A DNA stretch of 37,243 nucleotides from Clostridiales bacterium (GCA_022800315.1 JAAWQC010000024.1:1-37243), one strand, 5' to 3'. Counted from the first letter of the stretch, positions 23,443 through 32,180 are shown. A program made the numbers and translations. The notes: generated by a model from the sequence alone, not told the origin.

Positions 23443-25134
23443 TTAACCCTTGGACTCGGTCAGGGTGACGGTGATTTCGAATTCGCTGGTCTGGCGGGTA
23501 CGAGAGTCTACCCGCAGCAGGGTCAGGGTCATCTGTTCCCCCACACTGTGCTTGGCCAGCTCGGCACGCAGCTCCTTCTGGTTCTGCACACGGACACCGT
23601 CGATCTTGGTGATAATGTCACCCACCTGGGCTTTGGTTCCACTGAGCACCGAATCGTCGTTGATGCTGCGGATCATGAAGCCCTCATAGCCGGTCTGGGT
23701 GACATCGCTGCCCGTGATGCCCAGCATGACGCGCCCCTTGACATAGCCGTATTTAACCAGGTCGTCGATGATGGGTTTCGCCTCATTGATCGGGATGGCG
23801 AAGCCCAGGTTCTCATACCCGCTCTTCACAATCTTGGCGGAGTTGACCCCGATCACCTGTCCCAGCCCGTTGAGCAGGGGGCCGCCGGAGTTGCCCGGGT
23901 TGATGGCCGCGTCGATCTGCAGGCATTTGATCGCGTAATCGCTGTTTTCATACACGTCGCGGTTCAGGCCTGAGACCACGCCCTGGCTGACCGAGCTTTG
24001 CAGTCCGCCCGCGTTGCCGATAGCGACCACCTTATCGCCCAGTTGCAGCTGAGTGGAGTCGCCGAACTCGGCGGGCACCAGATTGGCGGCGCTGACCTTG
24101 ATGACAGCCAGGTCGGTGTAGGTATCCGCGCCGATGATTTCGGCGTTCTCGAACACGGTGCCGTCGTTCATGGTGACGTCGATGCGGTCATAGGGCTGGT
24201 TGGTATCCTCGTTGATCACGCAGTGGGCGTTGGTGATGATATAGCCGTCGGCGGTCATGACGATGCCGGACGCGCCCCCCACCTCGGTGGGGGTAGAACC
24301 GCCGAAGCCGAAATTGTTGCTCTGCTGGTTCTGATACATGGTGATGACCACCGAGGAATTGATGTTTTTCTCCACGATCTCGCGGGTGGTCAGGCCGTTG
24401 GTGTCATCGGGGTCGTTGATTTGCAGGGTGGGGGCGTTGGCATTCACCCTGCTGGAGGAGCTGGAGCCGCCGCCCGAAGAGGAGCCGGAGCCCGAGCTGG
24501 GGGAGTTGCCGTTCACTTCCATGGCCAGCAGCACCGAGAGGGTGACGATGGCCGCAGCGCACAGCACACCTACCGAGGCGATGATGGCCGCCATGGGGCC
24601 TTTTTTCTTTTTAGGTCCTTTGGGAGGCTGGCCGCCCGGCGCGGGGGAATAGGAGGAAGAGGGCTGCTGATACTGCTGCCAGCCGTAGGGATCGTACCCG
24701 CTCTGGGAGCGGTAGCCTCCCGACGCACCGGGTGTGACTGGGTTCTGTCCGGCGGGATTCTGAGGGGAAGGGCTCTGCCCGCCGTCGCCGGAGGAATAGG
24801 GGGAGGCGCTCCCGGAGGTGTTTTGTCCGTAGCCGCCCGCCGGCGAGCCGTTTCCCGCCCCCGACTGCCAGGTGTACCCGCTCGAAGGGGTCCCCGCGTA
24901 GTAGGAGGGGTTGGGGTCGTCCGGTGTTTTGCCGCCGGACGAAAAACCCTGCCCTCCCTCGGAGGAGGTCCAGCCGGTATAGCCGGTGGTGTCCCCGACG
25001 CCGCCGTTCTGGGTGCCGCCGTCGGTGTCCTGAGCGGAAAATCCGCCCGTGGCCGGTTCGTTATTTTCGATTTGTTTGTCCTGAGGGTTTTCGGAGGGCT
25101 CGGGATGCCCGCCGTTCGTATACCAATCTGCCAT
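23443..25134 (-). CDS. Membrane-anchored HtrA-like serine protease with PDZ domain
   Basis: 563 residues from the ATG at 25134 (AAAGGTGA 9 nt upstream; a GTG at 25143 is possible). The first about 180 residues are a cytosolic low-complexity tail rich in Gly, Ser, Gln, Tyr and Pro, then KKKKGP and one membrane helix (about 181-206), a Ser/Gly linker, and an extracytoplasmic S1C protease with H304 (TNAHC), D341 (YTDLAVIKV) and S416 (GNSGGP), all intact. A C-terminal PDZ domain spans about 460-563. It degrades or refolds damaged envelope proteins. The adjoining sensor kinase and response regulator suggest joint envelope-stress control, although 146 nt and an inferred promoter separate them. Confidence 0.93.
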   Translation of the reverse strand: MADWYTNGGHPEPSENPQDKQIENNEPATGGFSAQDTDGGTQNGGVGDTTGYTGWTSSEGGQGFSSGGKTPDDPNPSYYAGTPSSGYTWQSGAGNGSPAGGYGQNTSGSASPYSSGDGGQSPSPQNPAGQNPVTPGASGGYRSQSGYDPYGWQQYQQPSSSYSPAPGGQPPKGPKKKKGPMAAIIASVGVLCAAAIVTLSVLLAMEVNGNSPSSGSGSSSGGGSSSSSRVNANAPTLQINDPDDTNGLTTREIVEKNINSSVVITMYQNQQSNNFGFGGSTPTEVGGASGIVMTADGYIITNAHCVINEDTNQPYDRIDVTMNDGTVFENAEIIGADTYTDLAVIKVSAANLVPAEFGDSTQLQLGDKVVAIGNAGGLQSSVSQGVVSGLNRDVYENSDYAIKCLQIDAAINPGNSGGPLLNGLGQVIGVNSAKIVKSGYENLGFAIPINEAKPIIDDLVKYGYVKGRVMLGITGSDVTQTGYEGFMIRSINDDSVLSGTKAQVGDIITKIDGVRVQNQKELRAELAKHSVGEQMTLTLLRVDSRTRQTSEFEITVTLTESKG

Positions 25135-25290
25135 TGTGTGCACTCACCTTTCCAGTGTTTGAGGCGTTTCTATTGCCGAGGGATATCGAGGAGGTTTCCC
25201 CGCCGTTCGTTGTGAGTTTATTGTACCCGCCCTATGTGTTCTTTTGTTGAAGAATTTGCGAGGAATTCATAAATAAATGCCGGACGGGGG

Positions 25291-26808
25291 CTATTTCGTG
25301 CGCCGCTTGGTCCCGGCGGGTTTGATCGTCTTCGGCGGTTTTTCCGTCGGCGGGAACTCGGCGGGGGGCACGGCGTCGGGCAGCCAGAAGGAAAATTCAC
25401 AGTACTCGCCGGCCACCGAACGCACCACGATTTCCCCGTGGTGCAGGCTGATGACCGTCTTCACGATATAGAGTCCCAACCCCACCCCGTTTTTATCCAG
25501 GCTGCGGGATTTATCCGATTTATAGAAGCGTTCGAACACATGGGGCATCTCTACGGCGGGGATGCCCGCGCCGGTATTGCGGATGGAGACGGTGGTGCGC
25601 CCGTCGGCGGGGACGTGCTCAATGCGGACGGTGATCTCGCCGCCCTCGTTGGTGAACTTCACCGCATTGTCCAGCAAATTGTAGCACACCTGCCCGATTA
25701 GGTCGTAATCGGCCATGACCTCCCGTCGGGGGCAGTCCTCCAGACCGGTGATCCGAATCTGCTTTTTCTCGATCCGCTGTTCAAAGGACAGCAGGGCGGT
25801 GCCGATGACCTCGGTCAGGTCGAAATTCACCGGCGTCACCTTCAGCTTGCCGCTGTCGATACGGGACAGGTCCAGCATGGTCTTGACCAGGCGGGACAGA
25901 CGCTTGACCTCGTCGGAAACAATCTTGAGATAATGGTCCCGCTTCTCCGTCGGGATGGTGCCGTCCAGAATACCGTCGATGAAACCGGCGATGGTGGTCA
26001 TGGGTGTTTTCAGCTCGTGGGAGACGTTGGCCACGAAGTCCCGGCGCATCCCCTCCACCGAGGAGAGGGAAACCGCCATCGAATTGAGGGCGGCGGCCAG
26101 CTCGGCCACCTCGTCCCTGCCGCTGACCGGTATGCGGTAGCTGAAGTCGCCTACCGCGAAGCTGCGGGTGGCGGCGGCCATCTGCCGCAGGGGGCGCACC
26201 AGACGGAAGGTCATGGCGTACAGGGCGATAAACGCCAGGGTCAGCACGCCGAGGGCGGACAGAAAAAACATCTGTAAATTATTGGTCAGATAAAAGCTCA
26301 GTCCCTCTGCCGGCGCGGAGACGAACACGTACCCGATAATCTGGCCGTTTTTGACCACCGAAACCCCCACGGTGTACTGGCGCTCCGCGTACAGGTCGTC
26401 CAGGGTGCCCACCGTGAAATACTCCTGTCCCTTTTGCTTGCGGAGCGTTTCCATCACCCCGGCGGACAGCTGCCGGCCCCGCATCAGCTCCGCGCTGTTG
26501 GCGGAATAGAGCAGTGCCTCCCCGTCGGTGTTGGTGAGGAATACGGCAGAGCCGATGGAATCGGAGAGGATATTGATAAAGTTGGAAAGCTCGTTTGTCT
26601 TGATCAGGTAATTCCCGTCGTCCACCTGGGTGGTGTTTTCGGCCGCACTCAGGGCGACGTTGCGGGCGTTTTCCTCCAGCAGGCTGCGTTTTTCCGACAC
26701 CCAGTAGCGGGTGGAAAACAGCATCTGCATACCGCCCAGCGCGGCAAAGCTGACCACAATAATCAGGGAAATCACCGAAAAATACTTGGCGAATATACTC
26801 TTAAACAT
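25291..26808 (-). CDS. Sensor histidine kinase (HAMP-HisKA-HATPase)
   Basis: 505 residues. Membrane helices at about 10-31 and 179-201 bracket an extracytoplasmic sensor of about 145 residues. HAMP at about 200-255, then the dimer domain with phospho-accepting H264 (NVSHELKTPM), and the ATPase domain with NLLDNAVKF, VGLGLYI and a Gly-rich lid. The end is a Pro/Lys-rich tail (PPTEKPPKTIKPAGTKRRTK). It lies 8 nt downstream of the response regulator, a two-component operon of the PhoR/WalK type. The signal is unknown. Confidence 0.96.
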   Translation of the reverse strand: MFKSIFAKYFSVISLIIVVSFAALGGMQMLFSTRYWVSEKRSLLEENARNVALSAAENTTQVDDGNYLIKTNELSNFINILSDSIGSAVFLTNTDGEALLYSANSAELMRGRQLSAGVMETLRKQKGQEYFTVGTLDDLYAERQYTVGVSVVKNGQIIGYVFVSAPAEGLSFYLTNNLQMFFLSALGVLTLAFIALYAMTFRLVRPLRQMAAATRSFAVGDFSYRIPVSGRDEVAELAAALNSMAVSLSSVEGMRRDFVANVSHELKTPMTTIAGFIDGILDGTIPTEKRDHYLKIVSDEVKRLSRLVKTMLDLSRIDSGKLKVTPVNFDLTEVIGTALLSFEQRIEKKQIRITGLEDCPRREVMADYDLIGQVCYNLLDNAVKFTNEGGEITVRIEHVPADGRTTVSIRNTGAGIPAVEMPHVFERFYKSDKSRSLDKNGVGLGLYIVKTVISLHHGEIVVRSVAGEYCEFSFWLPDAVPPAEFPPTEKPPKTIKPAGTKRRTK

Positions 26809-26816
26809 GGAACGGA

Positions 26817-27539
26817 TCAGGCCTTTCCGTCGGAGGCCGCGTTCGGGGAGGGCTCCCGCAGCTCAAATTTGTAACCCACGCCCCACACCGTTTTGAGCGT
26901 CCACTGGTCGGACACGCCGTCCAGCTTTTCCCGCAGACGCTTGACATGGACGTCCACCGTGCGGCTGTCGCCGTAGTACTCAAATCCCCATACCTCGTCC
27001 AGCAGCTGATCGCGGGTGTAAACCCGGTTGGGGTTGCTGGCCAGATGATAGATCAGCTCCATTTCCTTGGGCGGTGTGTCCACCTGCTGGCCCCTGACCC
27101 GCAGCTCGTAGTTCTCCATATTGATATACAGGCCGTCGTAGCTTACCTCTTTGGATTTCTTTTCACTCTGGATGCCGCTGCGGCGCATGACTGCCTTGAC
27201 CCGTGCCACGACTTCCTTGGCCTCGAAGGGCTTGACCACATAGTCGTCGGCCCCCAGCTCCAACCCCAGCACCTTGTCGAACACTTCGCCCTTGGCTGTG
27301 AGCATGATGATGGGACACTGGGACTTCTTGCGAATTTCCCGGCATACCTGCCAGCCGTCCAGCTGGGGCATCATGATGTCCAGCAGGATCAGGTCGGGCT
27401 TTTCCCTGTCGAACAGTTCCAGCGCCAGGGCGCCGTTTTCGGCCAGCACCGTGTCAAAGCCCTCTTTTTCCAGATACAGACGCAGCAGTTCGCAGATATT
27501 GCTGTCGTCGTCGGCCACCATAATTTTGCTGTTTGGCAT
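26817..27539 (-). CDS. OmpR/PhoB-family response regulator
   Basis: 240 residues. Receiver domain (1-120) with the acidic pocket D10-D12 and phospho-acceptor D54 (LILLDIMMP) and K in VVKPFEAKE; the C-terminal winged-helix domain binds direct repeats (YTRDQLLDEVWGFEYYGDSRTVDVHVKRLREKL in two pieces). It is paired with the kinase downstream. AGGAGG lies upstream of the start. The leader contains TATAAT (about 27596-27601 on the minus strand) without a convincing -35. Confidence 0.97.
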   Translation of the reverse strand: MPNSKIMVADDDSNICELLRLYLEKEGFDTVLAENGALALELFDREKPDLILLDIMMPQLDGWQVCREIRKKSQCPIIMLTAKGEVFDKVLGLELGADDYVVKPFEAKEVVARVKAVMRRSGIQSEKKSKEVSYDGLYINMENYELRVRGQQVDTPPKEMELIYHLASNPNRVYTRDQLLDEVWGFEYYGDSRTVDVHVKRLREKLDGVSDQWTLKTVWGVGYKFELREPSPNAASDGKA

Positions 27540-27789
27540 ACGTGATCCTCCTCCCGGCGGGAGTATTTTTCATTCTGCTATCAAAATTCCAATCGCATTA
27601 TATTGACTATTTTATCAGATAATGCCTGCGGTGTATGAACAGTCTTTAAATGTTTCACGGCGGCGTCTGAGGCAGTTTCGACGTATTGTTTTCCCTCTGT
27701 GGGGTTACAATAACCTGTAGAATCCTCACGGCGCCGCCCGCGGCGCCATTGACGGCGATCAGACGACGGAAAAGGCGGTGGGTACCGGC
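27540..27789. other. Divergent intergenic region
   Basis: About 250 nt between the response regulator and the PH-domain pair. It holds a GC palindrome (GGCGCCGCCCGCGGCGCC, about 27730-27747) and AT-rich promoter-like DNA around 27590-27650. No coding frame. Confidence 0.4.
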
Positions 27790-28224
27790 ATGGAATTTCG
27801 CGCGGGCGGGCGGGCCGCCGTGGTGCTGACCCTGTGGCTGCTCTTTCTCAGCCTGCCCCTGATGGCGGTGGCGGGGATCTGCGTCGCGCTGTTCGGCCCC
27901 CTGCTCTGGTTCGCTGTCGCCCTCCTCGGAGCCGTGCTGTGCTTCGCCATCGTCTGGTACCCGCCCCGGTACGCCGCCGCCCTGCGCGGCGATTTTGACG
28001 GCCGGGCGGTCCGTGCGGTCAAGGGGGTGCTGTGGGAGAAGCGGCTGTTCATCCCCATGACCGCGCTGCGCACCTTCGAATTCTGGGACTCCCCGCTGCA
28101 AAAAGCGCTGGGCTGCCGCACGCTGGTGATCCGTTTCGCCGGCGGGAGCGCCCTGCTGCCCCTGCTGGACGCGGAGCAGGCGGCGGCCCTTTCCTCCCAG
28201 CTGGAAAAGGCGGAGGAGGAATAG
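27790..28224 (+). CDS. Bacterial PH-domain membrane protein, YdbS-like
   Basis: 144 residues. The start at 27790 is tentative (GTG at 27778 is an alternative). Two membrane helices (about 9-30 and 32-53) precede a PH-like domain (bPH2, formerly DUF304): YPPRYAAALRGDF, RAVKGVLWEKRLFIPM, LRTFEFWDSPLQKALGCRTLVIRFAGG. YdbS/YdbT pairs are known in Bacillus, where they affect sensitivity to certain bacteriocins; that function here is inference. The partner follows after 43 nt. Confidence 0.85.
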   Translation: MEFRAGGRAAVVLTLWLLFLSLPLMAVAGICVALFGPLLWFAVALLGAVLCFAIVWYPPRYAAALRGDFDGRAVRAVKGVLWEKRLFIPMTALRTFEFWDSPLQKALGCRTLVIRFAGGSALLPLLDAEQAAALSSQLEKAEEE

Positions 28225-28267
28225 CCCGCCGCCCTGTCACCTTTGCGTGAAAGGACCGGTTTTGCCT

Positions 28268-29698
28268 ATGAAAACCAGTATTCCCGACTCGGTCGGCGGT
28301 ATGCGGCGGCAGCACGGCGCCTATTTCCTGTACGATGCCCGCAAATGGGTGTTCCTCCTGTTCATCCCGGTGCTCCGCGCTATCCTGACCCGGCCGGATA
28401 CCATCGCGGAAACGGTCAGTGCCCTGCTGGCTTTCCTGCGGGACTTCGGATTTGCCTGCCTGCTGGCGGGCTGGTTCGTGCTGCGCTGGCGGCGGGCCCT
28501 CTACCGGTTCCGCGGCAGCCTGACCACCCGCCGCGGCGTTTTCCTCACCCGCACCCTGCAGGTATCAATGGAGGACGCCGCCTCCATCGAGGTGGAATGC
28601 TCCCCGCTTTTGTGGGCGATGCGGTCTCGCCGCGTCCATGTGAACACTGCCGGGCTGCGCCGCCGGTCGGACGTCACCCTCTACCTGCCCGCCGACGAGG
28701 CGCGGCTATTCCTGCCCCCACGCGGGGCGGAAATCGACGGGCGGTTCGCTGCCAGTCCCTGGCCGGTGGCCGCCATGTCCGCCTCCAGCTCCAACGCGGC
28801 GCTGGGCCTGCTCACCCTGGCCCCCGCCCTCAAGCAGGCGGGAAATATCCTGGGCCGGGAGCTCCCCGCCGAGATGATGACGCTGGCCGACCGGCTGCTC
28901 AGCCTCGGACTGCCGCCCCTGCTGGAAACCACCGCCAACGTGCTGATCATCGGCTGGTCCTTCGCCTTCATCCGCAGCTTTTTTCGCTACGCGGGCTTCT
29001 GCGCCCGGCGGCAGGGTGGCTGCCTCCATCTGATCTCGGGGCTGATGACCCGGCGGGATGTGCTGGTGGACTGCCGCCGCATCACGGCGCTGGAGCTGCG
29101 CCAGACCCTCTTTATGCGGATTTTCCGCCTGTACACCGCCACCATCACGGCGGCGGGCTACGGGCGGGAACGGGGAGCCCGCCCGGTGGTGGTGCCCGCG
29201 GCGCGGGCGCGGGAGCTGTGCGCGGCGCTGGATACCCTGCTGGGGGATTATCCCCTGTGCTCCAGCGGTCTGCGGCCCGGCCGCCGGTCACTGGGGCGGT
29301 ATATCCTCCTGCCCCTGTGGGTGACGGCGGGGGCCCTGCTGCCCTTTCTGATGGGCGGGGTGTGGATCATGGCGGGGGTGGTGTGGCTGGCGGCGGGGCT
29401 GTGGTGGCTCGCTATCCGGTGGATGGGTTTTCACCGGGCCACCTTCGGGGTGGGGGACGATGCCGTCGTCCTGCGCTATTCCCGCGGGCTGGCCCTGTAC
29501 GAGGTCCATGTGCCGCTGGAGGTCGCGGACTGCCTGATCGTCACCCGCAGCCCGTGGCAGCGCCGGTCGGGAACCTGTACGGTGGAGCTGCGCTGCTACG
29601 GCGAAAAGCGGCGGCGGCACCGGGTGTGGGCGCTGCCCTACGACGCGGCGCTCCATCTGGCGGGACGCTTGACAATTAAACCGCCTACGGCGGTTTAA
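28268..29698 (+). CDS. Bacterial PH-domain membrane protein, YdbT-like
   Basis: 476 residues from the ATG at 28268. Repeated two-helix plus PH-like units: helices at about 22-40, 50-70, 210-240 and 340-385, each followed by PH-type beta sequence (LTTRRGVFLTRTLQVSMEDAASIEVE in two pieces; SGLMTRRDVLVDCRRITALELRQ). Membrane protein with the usual two to three bPH2 domains of YdbT. It lies 43 nt after the YdbS-like gene. The last codons and stop lie inside a 15-bp palindrome and a 46-nt direct repeat, so the gene end may have been remodelled by the repeat. Another long frame on the same strand (28243-29679) is a GC-driven shadow. Confidence 0.85.
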   Translation: MKTSIPDSVGGMRRQHGAYFLYDARKWVFLLFIPVLRAILTRPDTIAETVSALLAFLRDFGFACLLAGWFVLRWRRALYRFRGSLTTRRGVFLTRTLQVSMEDAASIEVECSPLLWAMRSRRVHVNTAGLRRRSDVTLYLPADEARLFLPPRGAEIDGRFAASPWPVAAMSASSSNAALGLLTLAPALKQAGNILGRELPAEMMTLADRLLSLGLPPLLETTANVLIIGWSFAFIRSFFRYAGFCARRQGGCLHLISGLMTRRDVLVDCRRITALELRQTLFMRIFRLYTATITAAGYGRERGARPVVVPAARARELCAALDTLLGDYPLCSSGLRPGRRSLGRYILLPLWVTAGALLPFLMGGVWIMAGVVWLAAGLWWLAIRWMGFHRATFGVGDDAVVLRYSRGLALYEVHVPLEVADCLIVTRSPWQRRSGTCTVELRCYGEKRRRHRVWALPYDAALHLAGRLTIKPPTAV

Positions 29699-29703
29699 TT
29701 GTC
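29671..29703. repeat. 15-bp palindrome over the YdbT-like gene stop
   Basis: GACAATTAAACCGCC (29671-29685) and its exact inverse (29689-29703), loop TAC. The stop TAA is at 29696-29698. It may act as a terminator, though no T-run follows. Confidence 0.8.
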
Positions 29704-29831
29704 TGGAAGAACGGCTTATCGGGGCGAACCCCCTCCGCGGCAAAGCCGCGCCAGCCCTTCTTCCCACGCACGATGTTCGACTATCCCGCCTGCGGCGGTT
29801 TAATTGTCTGGAAGAACGGCTTGTCGGGGCG
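29681..29831 (+). repeat. 46-nt direct repeat pair
   Basis: 29681-29726 and 29786-29831 are the same 46 nt with two differences, starting CCGCCT and ending TCGGGGCG. The second copy has no coding role; the first covers the last codons of the YdbT-like gene. A CGCGGC/GCCGCG hairpin lies between. Confidence 0.85.
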
Positions 29832-29892
29832 GGGATTTGGCATACCGCGCACGTGTCTTCCGCCAAAGTCGACTATAACGCCGAAATTGCCG

Positions 29893-30075
29893 CGGGAGGG
29901 GACAAAGCCCCTCCCCTACAAAGTTATCGTACATTTATGATAATTATACGCCCACGCTGTTTTCGCAGGTGCTTCCTATGGTTTATCAGCCATAAAAACC
30001 TCTAATAAATACCCCCATGATAAAAACTCCGATCACTTCTATCGTGTCAGCAGGGGAGGGGCATGTCCCCTCCCG
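29893..30075. repeat. Inverted pair of GC-rich palindromic units
   Basis: 29893-29919 (minus orientation) and 30050-30075 (plus) are the same 26-27-nt unit, GGGGAGGGG-N-CCCCTCCCG, each able to fold on itself. They flank about 130 nt of AT-rich, non-coding DNA. Related units are at 31396-31421 and 31456-31497. The layout resembles REP/BIME or small MITE-like elements. Confidence 0.7.
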
Positions 30076-30141
30076 AAAGGCCGGGACACCAATCTCTAAA
30101 TTGTTATGCCGCCGCCCTGACGGATGCTTATAGCCCCCCTG

Positions 30142-30258
30142 TTATACAACAAGTGCCGCGCATCGTCTGCTGCGGGTATCCTGAGGCGCCGATTTTCCTT
30201 CCGTTATGCCCCGCGCCTTTTCTTCCGTCTTTCCCTTTTGCTCTCCCTGTTGTATAAT
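30142..30258. promoter_or_regulatory. WYL regulator promoter with inverted repeat
   Basis: TATAAT (30253-30258) with preceding TTG lies 32 nt before the start codon; the -35 is weak (TTCCCT, 16 nt). TTATACAACA (30142-30151) and its inverse TGTTGTATAA (30248-30257) are 96 nt apart; the second overlaps the -10 box. The repeat could be an operator pair; that is inference. Confidence 0.45.
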
Positions 30259-30290
30259 CCTGTTGAAGGTGTAACAAGGAGGCGGTCCCC

Positions 30291-31277
30291 ATGCCGAAAC
30301 AACCCAATCAAAAGCTGCGCCTGCTCACCCTGATGTCCCTGCTGCTGGAACAGACCGACGAGGAGCATCCCCTGACGGTGCCCGAGCTGCTGGAACGGCT
30401 GGAGGCCCGCGGCCTGTCCGCCGAGCGCAAAGCGGTATACGACGATATCGAGGCGATGCGGGATTTCGGCCTCGACATCCTGTGCAACCGCAAAAAGCCC
30501 GCGGGTTATTTCGTAGGGGAGCGGCAGTTCGAGCTGCCGGAGCTCAAGCTGCTGGTGGACGCGGTCCAGTCCTCCAAATTCATCACCGGGCGCAAATCCG
30601 CCCAGCTGATCAAAAAGCTGGAATCCCTGACCAGCGCCCATCAGGCCGACCGGCTCCAGCGGCAGGTGTTCGTCCGCAGCCGGGTCAAGACCATGAACGA
30701 GAGCATCTACTACAATGTGGACCGGCTGTACGACGCCATTGCGGCCGACCGGCAGATCACCTTCAAATACATGGAATACGCGGTGGACAAGCAGCTGCGC
30801 TTCCGCCGGGACGGGGAGCGGTATGTCGCGTCGCCCTATGCCCTCGCGTGGGAGGACGAGAATTACTATCTCGTCACCTATTATGAAAAATACGGCTGCA
30901 TCAGCCACTTCCGGGTGGATAAAATGGCGGATATCCGCCTGTGCGAGACCCCGCGAATCGGGGGAGAGGCCTTCCGCGACTTCAATCTGGCGGAGCACGT
31001 CAAGTACACCTTCGGCATGTTCAGCGGCGAACAGCGGGAGGTGCTCATGCGGTTCGAGAACCGTCTGGCGGGGGTGGTTATCGACCGCTTCGGCAATCAG
31101 ACCGACATCCGCCGGGCGGACGACGGGCATTTCGACGTGCGGCTGCCGGTGGCGGTGAGCCCCGCCTTTTTCGCGTGGGTGTTTCAGTTCGGCGGGGGGA
31201 TACGGGTGCTGTCGCCCCCCGATGTGGTGGAACAGCTGAAAGAACGGGCGGAGGCCCTGCTGGAACAGTATCAATAA
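30291..31277 (+). CDS. WYL-domain transcriptional regulator
   Basis: 328 residues. The N-terminal winged helix-turn-helix (about 8-70: LRLLTLMSLLLEQ, VPELLERLEARGLSAERKAVYDDIEAM) binds DNA. The WYL domain (about 140-215) has the family signature RYVASPYALAWEDENYYLV and KMADIRLC; a WCX-like C-terminal domain follows (AEHVKYTFGMFSGEQREVLMRFENR in two pieces). WYL regulators often sense nucleic acid or nucleotide signals and control defence or DNA-damage genes. AAGGAGG lies before the ATG at 30291. No target operon is adjacent, so its regulon is unknown. Confidence 0.95.
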   Translation: MPKQPNQKLRLLTLMSLLLEQTDEEHPLTVPELLERLEARGLSAERKAVYDDIEAMRDFGLDILCNRKKPAGYFVGERQFELPELKLLVDAVQSSKFITGRKSAQLIKKLESLTSAHQADRLQRQVFVRSRVKTMNESIYYNVDRLYDAIAADRQITFKYMEYAVDKQLRFRRDGERYVASPYALAWEDENYYLVTYYEKYGCISHFRVDKMADIRLCETPRIGGEAFRDFNLAEHVKYTFGMFSGEQREVLMRFENRLAGVVIDRFGNQTDIRRADDGHFDVRLPVAVSPAFFAWVFQFGGGIRVLSPPDVVEQLKERAEALLEQYQ

Positions 31278-31395
31278 AGGGAAAGGGAGGATGTGTCATC
31301 CTCCCTTTATATTCGTTACGGCATTCCGATGCGTCCTCTTTTTCCTCTGCGAAAATACTACAGGTCGAATTGAATCAGGAGCATACGATGTATGC

Positions 31396-31497
31396 GTAGG
31401 GGAGGGGCCATGCCCCTCCCGCCAGCCTTCGAGAACAACTCTGTAATTGTGATTTCGGGAGGGGCTGTCGCGGACGGAACGTCCACGGCTCCCCTAC
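31396..31497. repeat. 102-nt element with 9-bp terminal inverted repeats
   Basis: GTAGGGGAG (31396-31404) and CTCCCCTAC (31489-31497) bound the element. Each end is a hairpin: 31396-31421 and 31456-31497, matching the units at 29893 and 30050. The middle is AT-richer and non-coding. The rest of 31278-31554 contains no gene. Confidence 0.65.
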
Positions 31498-31554
31498 AAC
31501 CATATCCAAGGCTCGGAGCTCTTCCCTGGCCGGTTCTTTTATTCACGTTCGTTT

Positions 31555-31776
31555 TTATCTTTTGACAATCCGCTTATCGGAATCGGACCTTTCCAGCAGA
31601 TAATCCATGCTGACACCGTAAATATCCGCCAGCTGGATTAAAACCGACAATGGGATTTCTCTTGCTCCCCGTTCATATGACGAATAGGTCCGTTGGTCGA
31701 TAAATAACTGCCGGGCAAGCTGCTGTTGTGTCCAATCATGATCTTCCCGAAGGTCGCGCAGACGGTGCAACTGCAT
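31555..31776 (-). CDS. XRE-family helix-turn-helix regulator
   Basis: 73 residues with a complete Cro/C1 helix-turn-helix (about 4-62: RLRDLREDHDWTQQQLARQL, then FIDQRTYSSYERGAREIP, LADIYGVSMDYLLER). It ends in a basic tail. GAGGGGG lies 6 nt before the ATG at 31776. Lone regulators of this size often belong to mobile or accessory regions, in line with the repeats around it. Its promoter region contains ATGCCACA, similar to the 20-bp palindrome at 316-335. Confidence 0.9.
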   Translation of the reverse strand: MQLHRLRDLREDHDWTQQQLARQLFIDQRTYSSYERGAREIPLSVLIQLADIYGVSMDYLLERSDSDKRIVKR

Positions 31777-31879
31777 GGAATCCCCCTCTTTTCATCCTTT
31801 TTCTATAGGATACCATCCCTTTATGCAAAAATGTGGCATATCGGACAAAGTAGTATAAAGTAGTAGGAATACCAATCGG

Positions 31880-32026
31880 ATGATAGATGGTCAGCCGGTG
31901 GTGGTTTTGGTGGGGGAAACGACCTTTGAGCGGCAGAATCCCGACGCCGGGCAGCGTCGGGCGCTGCTGCACATCTGGTTTGACTATATTACAGATGAAC
32001 TGTCAAATGTTCACCGATTTCCTTGA
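31880..32026 (+). CDS. Short ORF or gene fragment, 48 codons
   Basis: Read directly: MIDGQPVVVLVGETTFERQ then a region ending HIWFDYITDELSNVHRFP. An in-frame stop lies shortly before the ATG. A weak AGGA is 11 nt upstream. Amino-acid use is protein-like, better than the opposite-strand frame here. It could be a real small gene or the tail of a lost gene, cut where the dispersed repeat (32049) begins 23 nt later. Confidence 0.3.
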   Translation: MIDGQPVVVLVGETTFERQNPDAGQRRALLHIWFDYITDELSNVHRFP

Positions 32027-32048
32027 TTGCAGTCGGTACAGAGGGTGC

Positions 32049-32177
32049 GGGGTCCAGGGGCTCGCCCCTGGTCATGGTGGGGAGGGGGATTCAAGGGGGA
32101 ACCCGTTTGAAAGGTTCCCCCTTGACGCGTCTTTCCCCCGACTTTCTTCGCGACAAGAAAGTCGGGCCTGCGGAGCA
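32049..32177 (+). repeat. Dispersed 129-nt repeat, copy B
   Basis: Same length, orientation and hairpin order as 165-293 (see that entry). It abuts the 3' end of the glyoxalase-like gene, whose stop is at 32181. Confidence 0.8.
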
Positions 32178-32180
32178 TCC

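Noticed and set aside
28243..29679. 478-codon frame overlapping the YdbT-like gene on the same strand
   Set aside because: It lacks membrane helices and is Pro/Gly/Arg-rich, as expected from a GC-rich shadow; the other frame matches the PH-domain family.
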